Shown here: in pieces, positions 1 to 13,400 of the stretch
Layout of the letters: each line of letters opens with the position of its first letter
How positions within the stretch are numbered: the stretch's first letter is position 1
Assembly (NCBI RefSeq): GCF_901709675.1
Contig: NC_051102.1
Coordinates: 9,059,412 to 9,123,411, forward strand
DNA length: 64,000 nucleotides
Direction of reading: 5' to 3'
Source: Syngnathus acus
Lineage: Eukaryota > Chordata > Actinopteri > Syngnathiformes > Syngnathidae
Notes under the pieces: model-generated
Database searches by the model: none
What the model saw: the letters and a program-made list of their open reading frames with translations, nothing else
What the model was told of the DNA's origin: nothing
Made by a program: the position numbers and the translations under genes

Positions 1-931
1 GGATGGATAAATACATTCGAGCAATCCCGCAACTCTTTGCTGCTGCGTCTGCTCGATGCTTCCAAATTGTATTCCAGTTGGGAAGTCTTGCAATGAATCA
101 TGAATGATTTGTGTTGTCGATGCTATTTTTAACATTTTGGAAGAGGCAGTACTGAAGTAGGGTTCCCGACCATTTTTTATCCAGTCATCCACTTTCTGGG
201 GCGCTTGTCCGGATAGCTACAGCGGCGAGTGACAATGCAAACGTGCGGATTCATTTGTTCCTTCCGTTGGCACACACTCGTGTGCATTATTATGGCAGGC
301 GTGCGCATGCACGTGCTTGTTGGCCTCGGGTGTGCGCATTTGTAAAGAGCGACGAGCCACTGTGAAAAATCAAAGCACGCTTGGCTTTCACCGCCAGCCA
401 AGAGAAAGCCTTTCAGCGGAACGTATCGGCGCTGAACCTTCTTTAACACGGTTGTCCTTCTAATCCAGTTTCATCCGTCTAACTCTTGATTTGCCTGTTT
501 GGGAACATCAAGACACAAAGGGCATTATTTAAGAGGCGGCAAGGGCTGGAATTAAAATTCTCTTTGCTGTAATTAGACTTATTTTGTGGCGAAATAGTCG
601 GCGGTGTTGTGAGAGTTGGAGATGTGATCCGAAGCTTTTATGTCGGGCGCCGGTTGTACTTTGTGGTCACGACTGACTCGGCCATACTCTTCATCTAATG
701 AAGCCGGGGGCTTTTATAAATGTCAATCTTACGGGCAAATAACTCTTAATTGCTCGATGCTGATAGAAAAAAAAAAAACGGAGTTTAGATAAGAGCCCCC
801 CTCAGAAAGCAAAACAAAAGATTCTAATTGCCATCAGGGCATTGTGATTGTGCAGAAACACTCGATTAGTATTCAAACAACAGTGGCAGAAAAAAAAAGA
901 AACTTAGAGATGGCATACTAAGTACCGCTCC

Positions 932-953
932 GTGTGTGTGTGTGTGTGTGTGT
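932..953. repeat. (TG)n microsatellite
   Basis: Eleven GT dinucleotides in the upstream intron. Confidence 0.9.
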
Positions 954-3900
954 TTGTGTAGCGTTGTGTTAGTGTAGAGTCAGAAATATGGGAGGAGATT
1001 TCCTTTGCGGCGTTATGTAGAGACATCCATGGCCAATTAATTTGCCTTACATCCAGCTTCCGCTGACAGATGGATGCTTTATTGGAGACATTTTCTAGTC
1101 AAGAAGCAGCACCTGCGAAAAGATCCACATTTGAAACCTTTTCTTTTTGGGGGAAGAAAAATGGACATATTTTGCCTTTTGGATGACATGGTTTGTTTCA
1201 ATTGTTTAACAGTTAGAAATGTACAGAACGGCAGCTGCTTTCCTGCTTATGCTGAGCTGCCCTATAATGACTCGGCGTGCAAAAAATAACCCACAATCAT
1301 CAAGCAGGTGCTCAAAACATCGTTATTGTTTGTTAGCCAGAAACAATAGAGCTCGTACAAAGCAGACACATGCAAAGTTGTCTGGCTTATATTCAACGTG
1401 GAGTGACAGAAAACTCCGAAAGTAGTCTAAGGCGCATGCGGGCCACGCCCGAGAAAGAAAAAGATGTTACATGTCACCACGATCAATGGCGACCATTGTC
1501 TCCCCCGGCCAGCCGTCCGGCCGGCCCCCACCCCGTCTGGCGGAGGTATAACACCTTTCGGTGCACTTAAGCCATGACCACTGCAGTGCGCTAAGGGAGC
1601 GCGCGGCTATGGATTGCCTTCTGTCCCAGAGGCAATCGGCGCTATCGATCGCGCTAATGCTGGACTGCAGAGGAAGGCAAGAGGCTGCCGGAGGGGGAGC
1701 GAGCAAGGGAGGGAGGGAGGGAGATGGAGGGGAGGAAAGGGAGAAGGAGAGCGAGTGCTGCAGGAATGCGTCCCCTGGGGACCGGCCGGGCCGGCTGGGG
1801 CAGGGCTTCAGGAATGCTCCCCCGGAGATCACAAATGAAGGCTACGGGCACGGCTGCAAGAATGCTTCTCTGGAGAGTTGGGGTGGGACTGCAGGAATGC
1901 CCACCCCCCCCTAACCAGAGCACCCCTTCAACTTCAGGGGCTCCGAGGGGAGGCGAGGCGAGACGAGGGGGGAGGCGGGCTGGCCCCCGTGGCTCCAGGA
2001 TGACTGCGGATCAGATTTCCATGTGGGGATCAGCATCCTGCCGCCTTGGGGAAGAGACGAGAGGCCGGAGGCTTTTTTTTTTTTTTTTTCCGCAGGGCTC
2101 GCCAAAACAACACTTCACCATCGCTTTGTCTCTCGCAAGGGGAAGTGAAATTGTTTTGAGGCAAACTAGGAAAGAGAAATAAGATTTCGGGCTCTAAAAG
2201 TTGAATTCCAAACGGGCAGGCACATCTGTAGCTATTCGAACGGCCTTGTGCACATTGGGCCATTCTTTCATTACGGCTCCCCGGAGCAACACCTTTCCTT
2301 GTGTCCTTAGCCCCTCCTCCCCGCCCCTCCCCTCCCCTCTGGAGAGATCGGCGCCCGGCTATTTTAACCCTCTGCGAGATGACCTTTTTAATAAGTGTCT
2401 TTCTCTGTTTTCCTGCCAGCCACTGTGCGAGCAAACAGAGCATGTCTTCTGCTTCCCCCAGATAAAGGAATCAATCAGAAAAGGGTGCGACGCAGAAGCA
2501 GAGAGAGATAACTGGGCCACGTATGGATTTATATTATGTAGATTTCTCTCCCCTTCTTCCCCGTAGACGCTTGCGCTCGGCTTCAATAAAGCGCATCTCG
2601 GATTTATGAGAGAAGGCAACGCTAACGCTCCAAACAATAACATCCTGGGCAATGTGACGGAAACGGCGCCGACATGTTTGTAATATGCCATCTGACGGCG
2701 AGCGTTCCCGAAAGCTGCCATACATGCTTTCCTCCCGTTTACATCAAGCCTTTGGGTCGACCACATGGAAACAGTTAGTAACATCACTCCGAGCGACTAT
2801 GAGCGGCGCGCTGGGCTGGCAGCCGGGCCGTGTTTTGCAACAATTTCCAACAGGATCCCATTAGCCGTACTCTGTAACTTTCTGCATCGATCCAACATCT
2901 ACGATGCCAAGAAGACTGTGCCGAGGATAAATTTGCTTCAAAATGGCTCACGCAAGACGACGACAAGAGACTCACTCTGCGTCTTGTGGTACAAAGCGAC
3001 GGCACGCCGATTACAAGGATTTGCCAAGACGGTCACTTCTGGCATGCAATCCGGGTTCGGGGTCCTGTCTGGACCGCCCGCCCACGCCAGGTTGGGAGGA
3101 AGGAAAAAGACGGAGGGGGAGCTTTCAAGTCGCAGGCTTTGGCTCTCGGTGCGCCCGTGGCGCTAACATTAACAGGAGTGTCATTAGGAATTCAAAGCGT
3201 ATGCCCTCATGAGAGTGCCCCTCTTTCTCTCTGCCTGCCGTGCGCCCGCCGCCGCCGCCGCACACATTATGCACCGTATAAAGTATTTATCGGCCTTTGT
3301 CAGACGAAAGCCGCGTATCCTCCTGAAAAACAATGAAAAGAACGGAGAGCCTCGACTCGTACGACCGAGCCCGACGGCGACTCTACCTCATCGTCCTCGC
3401 CGCTTTTATTCGTATCTGCTCGGAGGGCTCGGCAGTAGCGGCACCTGCGTGCATCGGCTTGGCGCTTTGGATGACACGTCCTTTAGCGCCCCGCAGGCTT
3501 CACTCGACCTCTTTCGCGTAGCGTCGTATGCGGATGGCAACAGCTCACAGAGCAGCCTTTTGCTAGCTGCTGCATTTGCCATGGAACCCATTTTAATTTT
3601 ATGTATCGCAATTCACTCTTTACCCTGGCAACGACGAGTTGTGTCTCGTTGGAGGTCTTTGAATGTTTTTGTTCATTTTCGATTGGCGCTATAGCAAGCG
3701 GAAATGTCAAGTGGCCCGACTGGATCCTGTTTCAACTCCCAAAAAGTTCATAAAAGTTTGCATGGAAATGTAGCACGCATTGATCCATCCCCATAGGCTT
3801 GTTTTTCCTTCAATGGCATCTATGCCAAAGCTGCCCGTAATGGGAGGAGAGGAAAGAGGGAAACGGAGGGCAGTGGAAAGAGTGACCATTCCGACAGGTT

Positions 3901-5654
3901 TATGTGTCCCGGGGGGGTGGCGGCTGAGGTTTTAATGCTGCACAGAGCAGAGCCAGCTGTGACGGCATCCTGCTCGCCTTTGGGAAATTTTTGGGTCGAT
4001 GGTGGACTCAACATTTCCCTTCTCCTCCACCTCTCCCTGGGGTCCATGTTTTTGTTGGCCGGGCTGTAGCGCTCGGGTGGGGTGGTAGGGGGGGGCTGCT
4101 GCCGGGGGAGCGGCCACTCCTAAACTTCAGGATACGGAGAGCCGAGCCACCCACAAGGTCTGGGATTCTCAAATATCGCGCGTGGTTCCCATCGGAGCGC
4201 TAATTGCCGTGTTCCGACTGGAAGGTGGCATTCGCAAATGAGGTTCTCTGACGCCGACATCCGGAGCGGAACGCCAAGTTTGTCGCCGTAATGTTAAGAG
4301 CGGCGCGCAGTGGCGGCCGAGAAGGGAAAGGTCATCTGATCTAGCAAGCTACCCGGTGATCGTTTCCGAGCAATCGATGGATCGATCGGAGAGCCTCTCT
4401 GAAGAGAGAGTGGCGGCTACTCGCCCAAGGCTGCGCAAAGTCAACTTGTTGCTCCTCTCTGCGATAAAAGCAGACAATCGAATTCATAAAAAGCGATACG
4501 CTAAAAAATGGCGGGTTGTTTTCCGAACTGGGTAGCTGTGGATTTGCGGCAGATTGTTCGCAATTTTGGTGGACCGCCAGGCTTTGTTGAACATATCCCA
4601 CCAATAAAGTCAACAGAATGAAAAAGGCGCTGTGATTGTATTTTAATCCAAGGGCTTGATTATTCGGGCCTCCCGTTGGCCGTTCATTCCTCTTCACGCG
4701 GTGCCCGTGTGGGTTGTTATCACCCAATCAGACGCGGGAATGCATTCCGCGCCTTGGTTTGCATGCTGGAAATCCTGCGAGCTTTCCCTCTCTGCGGACC
4801 CGCCGGCGGAATGCCTAATTCCAAAGTAAACTGATTGCTCTCCGCAACCAGATTAAGGCTGTGATGATGTTAGCCAAATGAGATCGCTGCTCGGATGCTT
4901 GCTGCAAGATGACTGATCAGCATGTTAAGGTTGGAGGATAGGATGGAAGGGGTGCTCCAAATGCAAAGCGTGCCGCTGATTGTGTGTGTGAGCAGCGTGG
5001 GGGGGAGCAGGAATGCAATTTGCCTCTTACCTCAGGCGACTGGACTCTAAAGCCAGTAAATATGCAAACAAGCTGAGCCTGGACATCAATACCAAGACCC
5101 TGGATGATTACTAATCTCCGGCGTAGATTGAGATGTGCTCAGCATGGCCATCTATTTTTCCGAAACAAAACCTTGGTTAGAGTTTTGACTATATGGCACC
5201 TGATAGAAAATAGTAACTGTTGAGTAACTTTTGATTTGTCTTTTGAGCATTGTATGAATGCATATCACTTTCTTCACCATTTTTTTGTTCACTTCTCCTC
5301 CTTCCACCTTGATTGCGCCGCCATTACAAACACAAGTGTCCGCGTTGGAGCTTAGCAGTCCAAGACCCTGTCAGCTACAAGGAAAGGAAGGAGGACAGAC
5401 AAGGGAGTTGTCTATGGCCCTCGGTGCAGTGCCTGAGGGTGAACTACGTGTGGAGGATAGTTAGTGCGGCCAGCAAGAGTTTGCGGGTGAATCTGTTCGT
5501 TTTCGGGAGACTTGCAGCGCATTTGCATGAGCACCTTGAGATGACGCTTGGGGGGAAAAAAAAAGACCTTGACATAAAAATGCAGCCTAAAGTTAGATCT
5601 TTCTTCAATGTTTTATTCCACTTTGCAGGATGAATACACACGTACGTGTACTCA

Positions 5655-5682
5655 CGGGTCACAATATTAGGAACAGAAGGGT
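5655..5682. repeat. Short relic, GGGTCACAATATTAGGAAC type
   Basis: GGGTCACAATATTAGGAAC resembles a motif found at the end of a common teleost repeat. Only about 25 bp are visible. Confidence 0.3.
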
Positions 5683-6846
5683 GGCGAAGTCAATGAAGGC
5701 TGGCGAAGTGAGTGGCAACGCAAGATGGCGGATTCACTTCTCGCTTAATGCTTCGGATGGGTCCTTGCAGACCAACTACTGCCGTCGCAAATTGAGCACT
5801 GAGAGATGTTTCGCATGGCGTGACCCTCTTCACTTCCCTATGAATCTATCGCCTATATTTGTGTACGGAGGAGCATGCGTGGGAATTGATTAGGCCGGAG
5901 AAGGTCAGCGAGTGCGTCTCGGCCGAGCAATCATCTCACCGGTCCTTGGATTTGATTTCAGGATGCGCACGGCTGGCTAAGCGGGCTCTCTGGCAAGCAA
6001 GCCTCCATCTCTTGGGCCATCAATCTCCCGTCCGTCCCCTCCTGTTCATTTACCGCACCGGCTGTTTATTTCCTTCTCACCCGTGGCCAAAGGGCCGCGT
6101 CTCCTTTGCGGTCCCGATCATCTCCTCCCATTTCCTCTGCCATTTATTTTCCCCGCCACTTGAGCGAGTGGCTTCTCAAGGTGGGAGCCCCCCCCCCACC
6201 ATTCCCGTTTCGTCTCCTTTTGTGTTACGTTTCTCCGACGGCGGTCCGGAAGGTGCTGTTTACTCACCGTCCGAGCTCGCGCCTCTGTCTTTGTTTTATT
6301 CTGTGCGAGTCTCCTCCCTCCCTGCCTCCTTCTCTACCTCCCTCCCTCCCTCCCTCTATCCTGTGACGGCTCCTCAGTATTCCGCTGCCGTCTTGTGCGG
6401 AGTGATTTTGCCCAGACACGTCTGGCTCCGGGTAAAGTGCGGTCCCCGGAGAGCGTGTGCCGCATCCCCTTAGGTTGCCGGCACCATGAATACATTATGA
6501 TCCCCATTTCCATCCTGTTGCCACGGCAGCACTTTTGGAAGCCGCAGGGCGATTAGGACGAGCGCTGTCGATATAACCTGATAAGACTCTGTTGCGGGAG
6601 CCGTTGGCTTTTTTTTTGTTTAATCCGAACATACTCGTCGTCATTTGTAGCATGTTTCGGGTTGACGCGGGCTAATGAATCCATCTAACAGCAGTCATTC
6701 TTAACCGTCGTCATCCCGCCATCTTCTGATTTCAGAGTAATGGATGGAAACATCGATAGGGTCAAAATAGGTCAAATTTGACCCAAACAGTACGAACGGC
6801 GTAAAGTAGAGGGAGAGTTTTTTTTTTATGGCGGTGACCATGTGAC

Positions 6847-6911
6847 TCCCTTCCTTCCTTCCTTTCTTCCTTTCTTCCTTTTTTCCTTCATTTTTTCCTT
6901 CCTTCCTTCTG
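6847..6911. repeat. Imperfect (CCTT)n tract
   Basis: Pyrimidine-only repeat with TTC and TTTT interruptions. A related (CCCT)n tract is near 6330-6357. Confidence 0.85.
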
Positions 6912-7379
6912 AAATATTCTGCACTGACTGCTTTCTTCACGATGTGAGCAACTCTCTTACCTTTCATATTAACCCCCCCCCATCCTTCCCTCCCCTCTTC
7001 CTTTTCTTTTGCGTGAGGGTGGGTGGGAGACTCTGTGCGCATGATGTATAAAACATGGTGCCTCAGGTAGAGGATGTTGGCGAGGAAGCCATGTCCCCCC
7101 TCCTCTAAATGGCCGGCCGTGTGCACGCGCCTAACACTTCACTGAGCAATCTGTCAACATGTCAGCAACACATGTTTTGTAAAAAGCCTCTGGTGGGAGC
7201 CAGGGGAGGAAAAGGAGGAGGAGGAGGAGAAAAAGCACTCCTGCCAGACCAGAGAGGAAATGCTTTTTTTCTTCTCCATGCAGTGGATTTTCTATTGCTG
7301 GTGCTCAATCCCATGGGGGCCACCGTCTACACACACACATATGTCTGTACTTCAGAAATTTGAGCTGGGGTAGTGGTTT

Positions 7380-7403
7380 GGGGGTGGGGTGGGTGTGGGG
7401 GGG
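7380..7403 (+). other. Predicted G-quadruplex motif
   Basis: Four G runs of 5, 4, 3 and 7 separated by loops T, T and TGT on the sense strand, so present in the pre-mRNA too. Confidence 0.5.
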
Positions 7404-10400
7404 CTCTAGGGGTTTTAGCACAAACCACCCCCACTTTTCTTTTCTAGAGCATCTGAAATTGTGAAGGTATATTGTGGCAGGTCCCCAAGCGGACTTTTCT
7501 AATACCTGAGTTTCTGGAAATTACCCTGGGCCCCCCGAGGGAGGGCTTTATCCACACCAGGAAGGGGAGCACAGATCAGTAGGGAGGTGACTTAATGTAC
7601 GGCTGAAATAAAAGAATTTCTCTCCCTTCTATTGGAACTTCCTTCCTTCACTCCTTTCTCCTCTCGTCGCCCCAGTCGTCTAGTTTCCGCCTCTTGACGG
7701 GCCTCGATTTTAATAAAGTTTCATAGGATCCCGCCTCCAGCTGCCGACAGCTCCGCAAATACCCCGGTGTGTTCCTCTTTTGTCGAGCTTTTTGTTATGT
7801 GCACGCGCGCAAATGTGATTGCTGCCTTTTGCTTTTTCTCTCCACTGCCCTCCTGTCTTGCTTCCCTCTCTGCATTTTGTCTTCATCTCGCCCCCCCCCC
7901 CCCCCTCCCCCTCCTCGGCGAGTTGTCTCCCACTTCAACACGCACACACGCGTTGAAAATGCGCACACAGAGTCAAACTCTGTCACATGTGGTTGCGCTT
8001 ATTGTTTGCTCTGTCTCTCCCCCCCACCACCAATGTATTCCCTTTTGTATTCTGCATGTTTTGTTGTATTGTGCAGAAATGCAGATAGAATACAAACACT
8101 TTGCCCCGAGTTAACCCTTTGTGCAGCTCGTGTTGAAAAACTTGGCAAGTCAAAATAATACACGCAATCTTGCCAAGTCAATTTCCATGACCTAAAAAAA
8201 AAAAGGCATAGGATGCTACAATAATTCGACACCATTTGATTAGTTAGTGTCTTTATAAATGTTAGAATACAGTGTGGGGGGTGTTGACTTATGAGAATAA
8301 TCTGTCCGTGACCAAGCTCGTAACTAAATGTACTCTCATATCGAATCAATTTTCCCCATTAAATTGAATTTAAGAACACTGCCATTTTTATTTTTGGTAT
8401 TATTAAAAAAAAAAAAAAACACTTCAGTGTATAAAGACAAATTGACAAAATGTATGAATGAAATAATTTTTTTTCTCACTCTACGACATCATAAATTGAA
8501 ATACAGGCATAGTGTGTATCTATCTTGAGCAACCACAAAAAAATGTTTTCTTCATCCACACTATCCAATGATAATAAATCTTCATTTATAAACTAAAAAA
8601 AAAAATAGGCCCTCCTTGTACCAAATACCGTCCCCCCACCTTCTGTTGGTAAATAATTAAACGGTCTGCTTCCAAGTGCAGGTCTTAATAGGGACTCTGC
8701 GCTACTCCGCTTGGTGGTGGCTAAGCGAGGCAGGCTGGCTCAGCAGCGAAACGGACGGATTTGGCCTAGAAGAGGGCAACGGCGGACAGCGCTCCCTTCA
8801 AAAAGGCCAACATTAATTAGACCCTATAGGATAAAGGTTAGCTGAGGCTGCCAGAGGCCGAGTTGATGGCTGCTTTCATGTGTGGCCAATCTTAATAGAA
8901 AGCGTCGTGTGAAATAGCTTTACTAATTTTCTCATAAAGTGTGTTTCACTTATTTATCCATGACAGCAGTCCGTTTATAAGATATGATCTGATGATACAA
9001 CATGTGTTCTTTTAAATAAAAAAAAAAGGCTGTGAATATTTCGTCGGCTAAACTTTCTGACTCAAAAAGCAAATAAACCCCCGCTGTATAATTATAGTTG
9101 CTGATGACACGGCAAACGGTGTCTTAAGTCCTTTCTCACCGGCTTTTGCCATTTCTAGCTAAAATGTAGCAATTTGACAAATGCACTTGAGCCCAAACAT
9201 CTTAGTGACCAAAATTCCATGTTCACGCAAAAACCTGAATTGAACAAATTGTCAGTTTTATAATGTTAACATGGCTGCCTGCAAGGCCATTGAACCATAA
9301 ATACCGACGGTGGCCTTTGTCAGCGTCTTCTTTTAACATTCTCGCGTATAAAGGCCAAGGCAGAGTGCTCACTCAGCTCTAGAGAATTCCATATTTAGAA
9401 AGCCACATTTCCTTTTTGTCACGTCGCATTACAATAACCATGCATTTTTGGAAGATGTTTGTTACTTGTGCATTTTAGCTCCTAAAACTAAACAGCTTAG
9501 CCAAACTCCAACCAAATACTCGCCCAGGCCGCATCATGACCTGAAAAGAAATGCAAATTGAGAAGACGCCACCTGACCGTTGGTTTGACAATGTCCCTTG
9601 CTGATTCATCGGCATATTTGCGCAGCAAATTTAATTAAAGGTCACCCTAGTTGTAAAATTCAGATAGCAACTTAAGCAACCGTGCCACTTTTATTGCCTC
9701 CTCACTGTATATTGCAATCATAGCCGCCCATTAAGGATTTGGAAAAAAGGAGGAGGAAGGAAGATCAGCCTTTTGTCTTCTACTTCTAAAACTTCTGCCA
9801 TTGAGCAAAATTGTTTTTTTGTTTGATCTTTTTCTGCTGATAAATAGCTAAAGAAGAATAAATCAATTTGCAGTGATGGATGAATAAGTAAAAAATGCCC
9901 CGTAGTCATTCGCTCGCTTGTTTTCCGTCCGGCCTCACGATGATGATGATGCGTGTCGGCATGTATTTGCGCGGCGCTTATTAGCATCAAGCTACAATGC
10001 AAGAGGGCAGGCGGAAAAAAAAGCTAACCCTGAAATCTGTCAGACATTTGTGCTCACATACTCTACACACATTGCGGGAATCTTCTGGCACGCTTTATTG
10101 GGCCCAGGGAAGTGCTGGTCCAGGGTCTGTTTGCTTCTCCAGGGAGCATCCGCACACAACCACCCGCCAACCTCCTCACCCCCTCCCCTCCCTGTGCAGT
10201 CTGTGGACACAGTGTGAGGTGACAAGGTTGCACCAAAACAAAAAGAAGAAGAAGAAAAAAAACACGAGCATGTCCGTAGGAGTCTCCTCCAAGATGAGGA
10301 GACTCATCACAGTGGTAATTGTGTCGAGTGAGAGATCAGACGAATTATTGGGAAAAGCGGGGAAATCTCGCCGTGGCTTTTGTTACTTTGCCGTTTGCGC

Positions 10401-13400
10401 CGCTTTCCGCATTGATCCACCCTTCCATCTGTCATCTTTTTGCTGGCGTCCCGTCTTCTTCTGCCGCCGCCGCTGCTGCTGCTTGGAAGTTGGATTCAAG
10501 AGCGCAGAGAGGAGCCTTCTGGCTGGCGCAGAGAGGCGGGATGACGCTGTTTATTCATCTGGAGGGTATTAGAGGCATGATTAAGGAGAGGAGGGAGCAG
10601 CCAGGCCGATGCTACGTCTGAATCGCTCGACGGGATTCGGGCCAACAACAAAAAAACGAGAAGAATGACTGGAAAAGAACTTGTGAAATTTTATTCTCTC
10701 CGGAAAAAGAAATATGTCTGTCTCGAGCTAATTATTAATAAATGCAGGTTCTCTTGGACCTTGGAGAGGTGTCCTTGCTGTAGTCAGTGAGGTTTAAGAA
10801 ATCTTGACATTTAAGACAGGGATGCATGAAAATACATCGTCTTGCTTGAGCAGATGCTTGTTTTTTTTTTTCTTCTTCTGAATATGTGTGTGTTTGTTGT
10901 TCTCCTCCCGCTCTGCTCTCCGTGTTTTTGTCTCCCTCCCGGCCTGTCTCCTGTTGTACTACCACTGACAAGCATGGACGCCTTTGAGGAGATATCAAAT
11001 AGAACCTCTGTGTATTAATCAGGGGAAAAAACACAAGTCACAGGTCAAGAAGCAAGGGAAAGGCGTTTTCTTTCTGTGTGCGGTTGCTCAAGCCAAAATG
11101 CACACAGTTTTCAGATTTTTTTTTTTAGACCTTAGTGGAGGACTCCACACAACGAGGAAATGTGTGCAAACAGTCCATCAAATCTCCCTCAACAATGAGC
11201 AAACTAAATCTGCCATAATCCCAAGACTGACCAAATTGGTGTCTCCAGTTATAGTCGTCGAAGAATCAATAAAAAGCTAACTGTTAGCTTAACTGCATTA
11301 TGGTTACAAACATGTCTTTTTTTTCATGGTGGCCACTGAGTAGATTGGGCAGAAAAAAAAAATTCTTAACACAAGGCACAAAGATTTTTTTTTAATGCTA
11401 TTCATTTAAAAAAGTTGAGCTCAGTCAGGAAACTTGTTTCAAGGCCGTACAATAAGTTGGCATATTTCTACACAACGATTTTCCTCATAAGCCATATTCA
11501 CCCGAACAAAATCAAAAAGAGAAGTGCACACAATGAGCAGATATTAGCAGAAGCACATGGATAGAATGGATTCCTGGATCTTGCATCTGATCTGCCGCAG
11601 TGTTGAGGGAACAACACACACTCCCACACACACACTCCCTAAGAGCCAGTGCAGTGAGGCGGGCGATGGAGGGGTCATGCTGTGGGACAGATTGTCATCC
11701 TGCTCTCTCCCCCTGCGAGACTCACTGTGGCCACTGGACAAGCCAAGACCTGCAGGACAGCCTTCTTCCTGTTTGCGCTTATGCTTCAACCTCTTCTCAC
11801 TCTCTCACAAGCTTAGATCAGCTTAGACTGCCAGCAAAATTGGAAAAAAATCATTCCAAATTGCGAATCTCCTATTTATAGTTTGGTTTGAGACATTCGC
11901 TCACCATCTCGGTAGCTAGTATTGACTTATGGACGGACAAGATAGCCACTAGCTGAATGGCAGCAGGACTAACTTGGCTAACTTACTAACATCTAGCTGA
12001 CTGACTGACTGATTAGCTGGCAAAGATTTTTTTGGGTTCCATATTGTCCTTAATGTCCAGTTACTGTCTTTGTGTGTCAGGGCCATGTCTTTCACACAGT
12101 ATGTAATCCATTTGTCACCACAAAGAAAAGAAAAGAAAAAAAAACCAGTAAATGATGACCGTCTGCCCTACTTTTCCTCAACTCTGGCCTTCCATTTGTC
12201 TAACTTTCTCGGGGTGCCACTGGGGCACTGTGATTTCTGGGACAGTGACCAAGTGTGCCTGTCTTAGCTGGGGGACGTGGCTAATGTGGACAAAGTAGTT
12301 GACGCTTTGCCGCTTTTCCCCAGGGTGGGAGGCGGGGCGGGCGTAATGGATACCACTGAATGAACTTTAAGATTTAGGTTTGTCAGGCTTGCCGATAAAA
12401 CCACACAAAACTCGGGTTTGATGTCTTCGGATGACTTCCGGCCTCTTGAGATAATGCGAAAATTCATTTTGCCGCATCCTCAATTCAATCTTAAGTGACG
12501 CTGTCACATGACGCGCAGCTATTTGGGGATCAGAAAAGGTAAAGTGCTGAGATGACACGTGCGGTTGTCTCGCGGGGAAATAATCATGATGTTAGAAAAA
12601 AAGAAAATACATCGTGTGTGAATATGAAGGAAGGTCACGGTGTTACATCAGACAAGTTGTCAGCTTTTTTGTTTATTCAATGAGTCCCGATCCCTCGTGT
12701 GCCAACAAATACGCTCAAAACACATTTTTTTATGACAAGCATAACACACAAAGATGTGATTTACTTTGGACTGGAGTTGAGCACGCCACCAAAGTGTTGT
12801 CCCGCCAACCAATTGCAATGGCGATGAAAAGCCCAAAATGACCAGCGCCATATGTGGACGAATTAATGTCACGCTCTCTTCAAATTATGCCCGTGTATTT
12901 TTGTAAGAGCCAAATATATTAATAGCGGACATAAATCAAAAGGGATCCTCTGGGTTTTGGAGTCCCAAAATGGCAACCGACCTGTTCCCAGATTTAAGGG
13001 CTTTATTTGAACAGGAGTATTTACTCTGGGAAAGGTTACTATGAATGAATACAGAGGAAGCGGGGGGCACAAAGAACACTTCAGTCTGCTACGAGAAACC
13101 TCCAGACATGAGTGTGGTAGAGAAAAAAAAAAAATACATGGTATATAGGACTTGTGTAAATAGAAGAGATTTTTTTTTTTTTAATATAGTGCTCATGCAT
13201 GTGGAACCTGGTGAAATTGACTTGCTATATAGAAAGCGAGTGGTCCTGCATTCATTTTGTGGGTTTTCTGCGTGGGCTATATTTTCTCTTCGTACCTTAC
13301 CTTTTCTCCAAAATCAACTATGCATCTTATAATCAAGGATGAATGTCGAATCGAAGTGGACTTATTTGCTCTGCTGCTTTGTTTACTTGAACCCACCGCT

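Noticed and set aside
1741-1790. EBF-like TCCCCTGGGGA near 1768
   Set aside because: One position off the TCCCNNGGGA consensus in a G/C-rich tract where such matches arise by chance.
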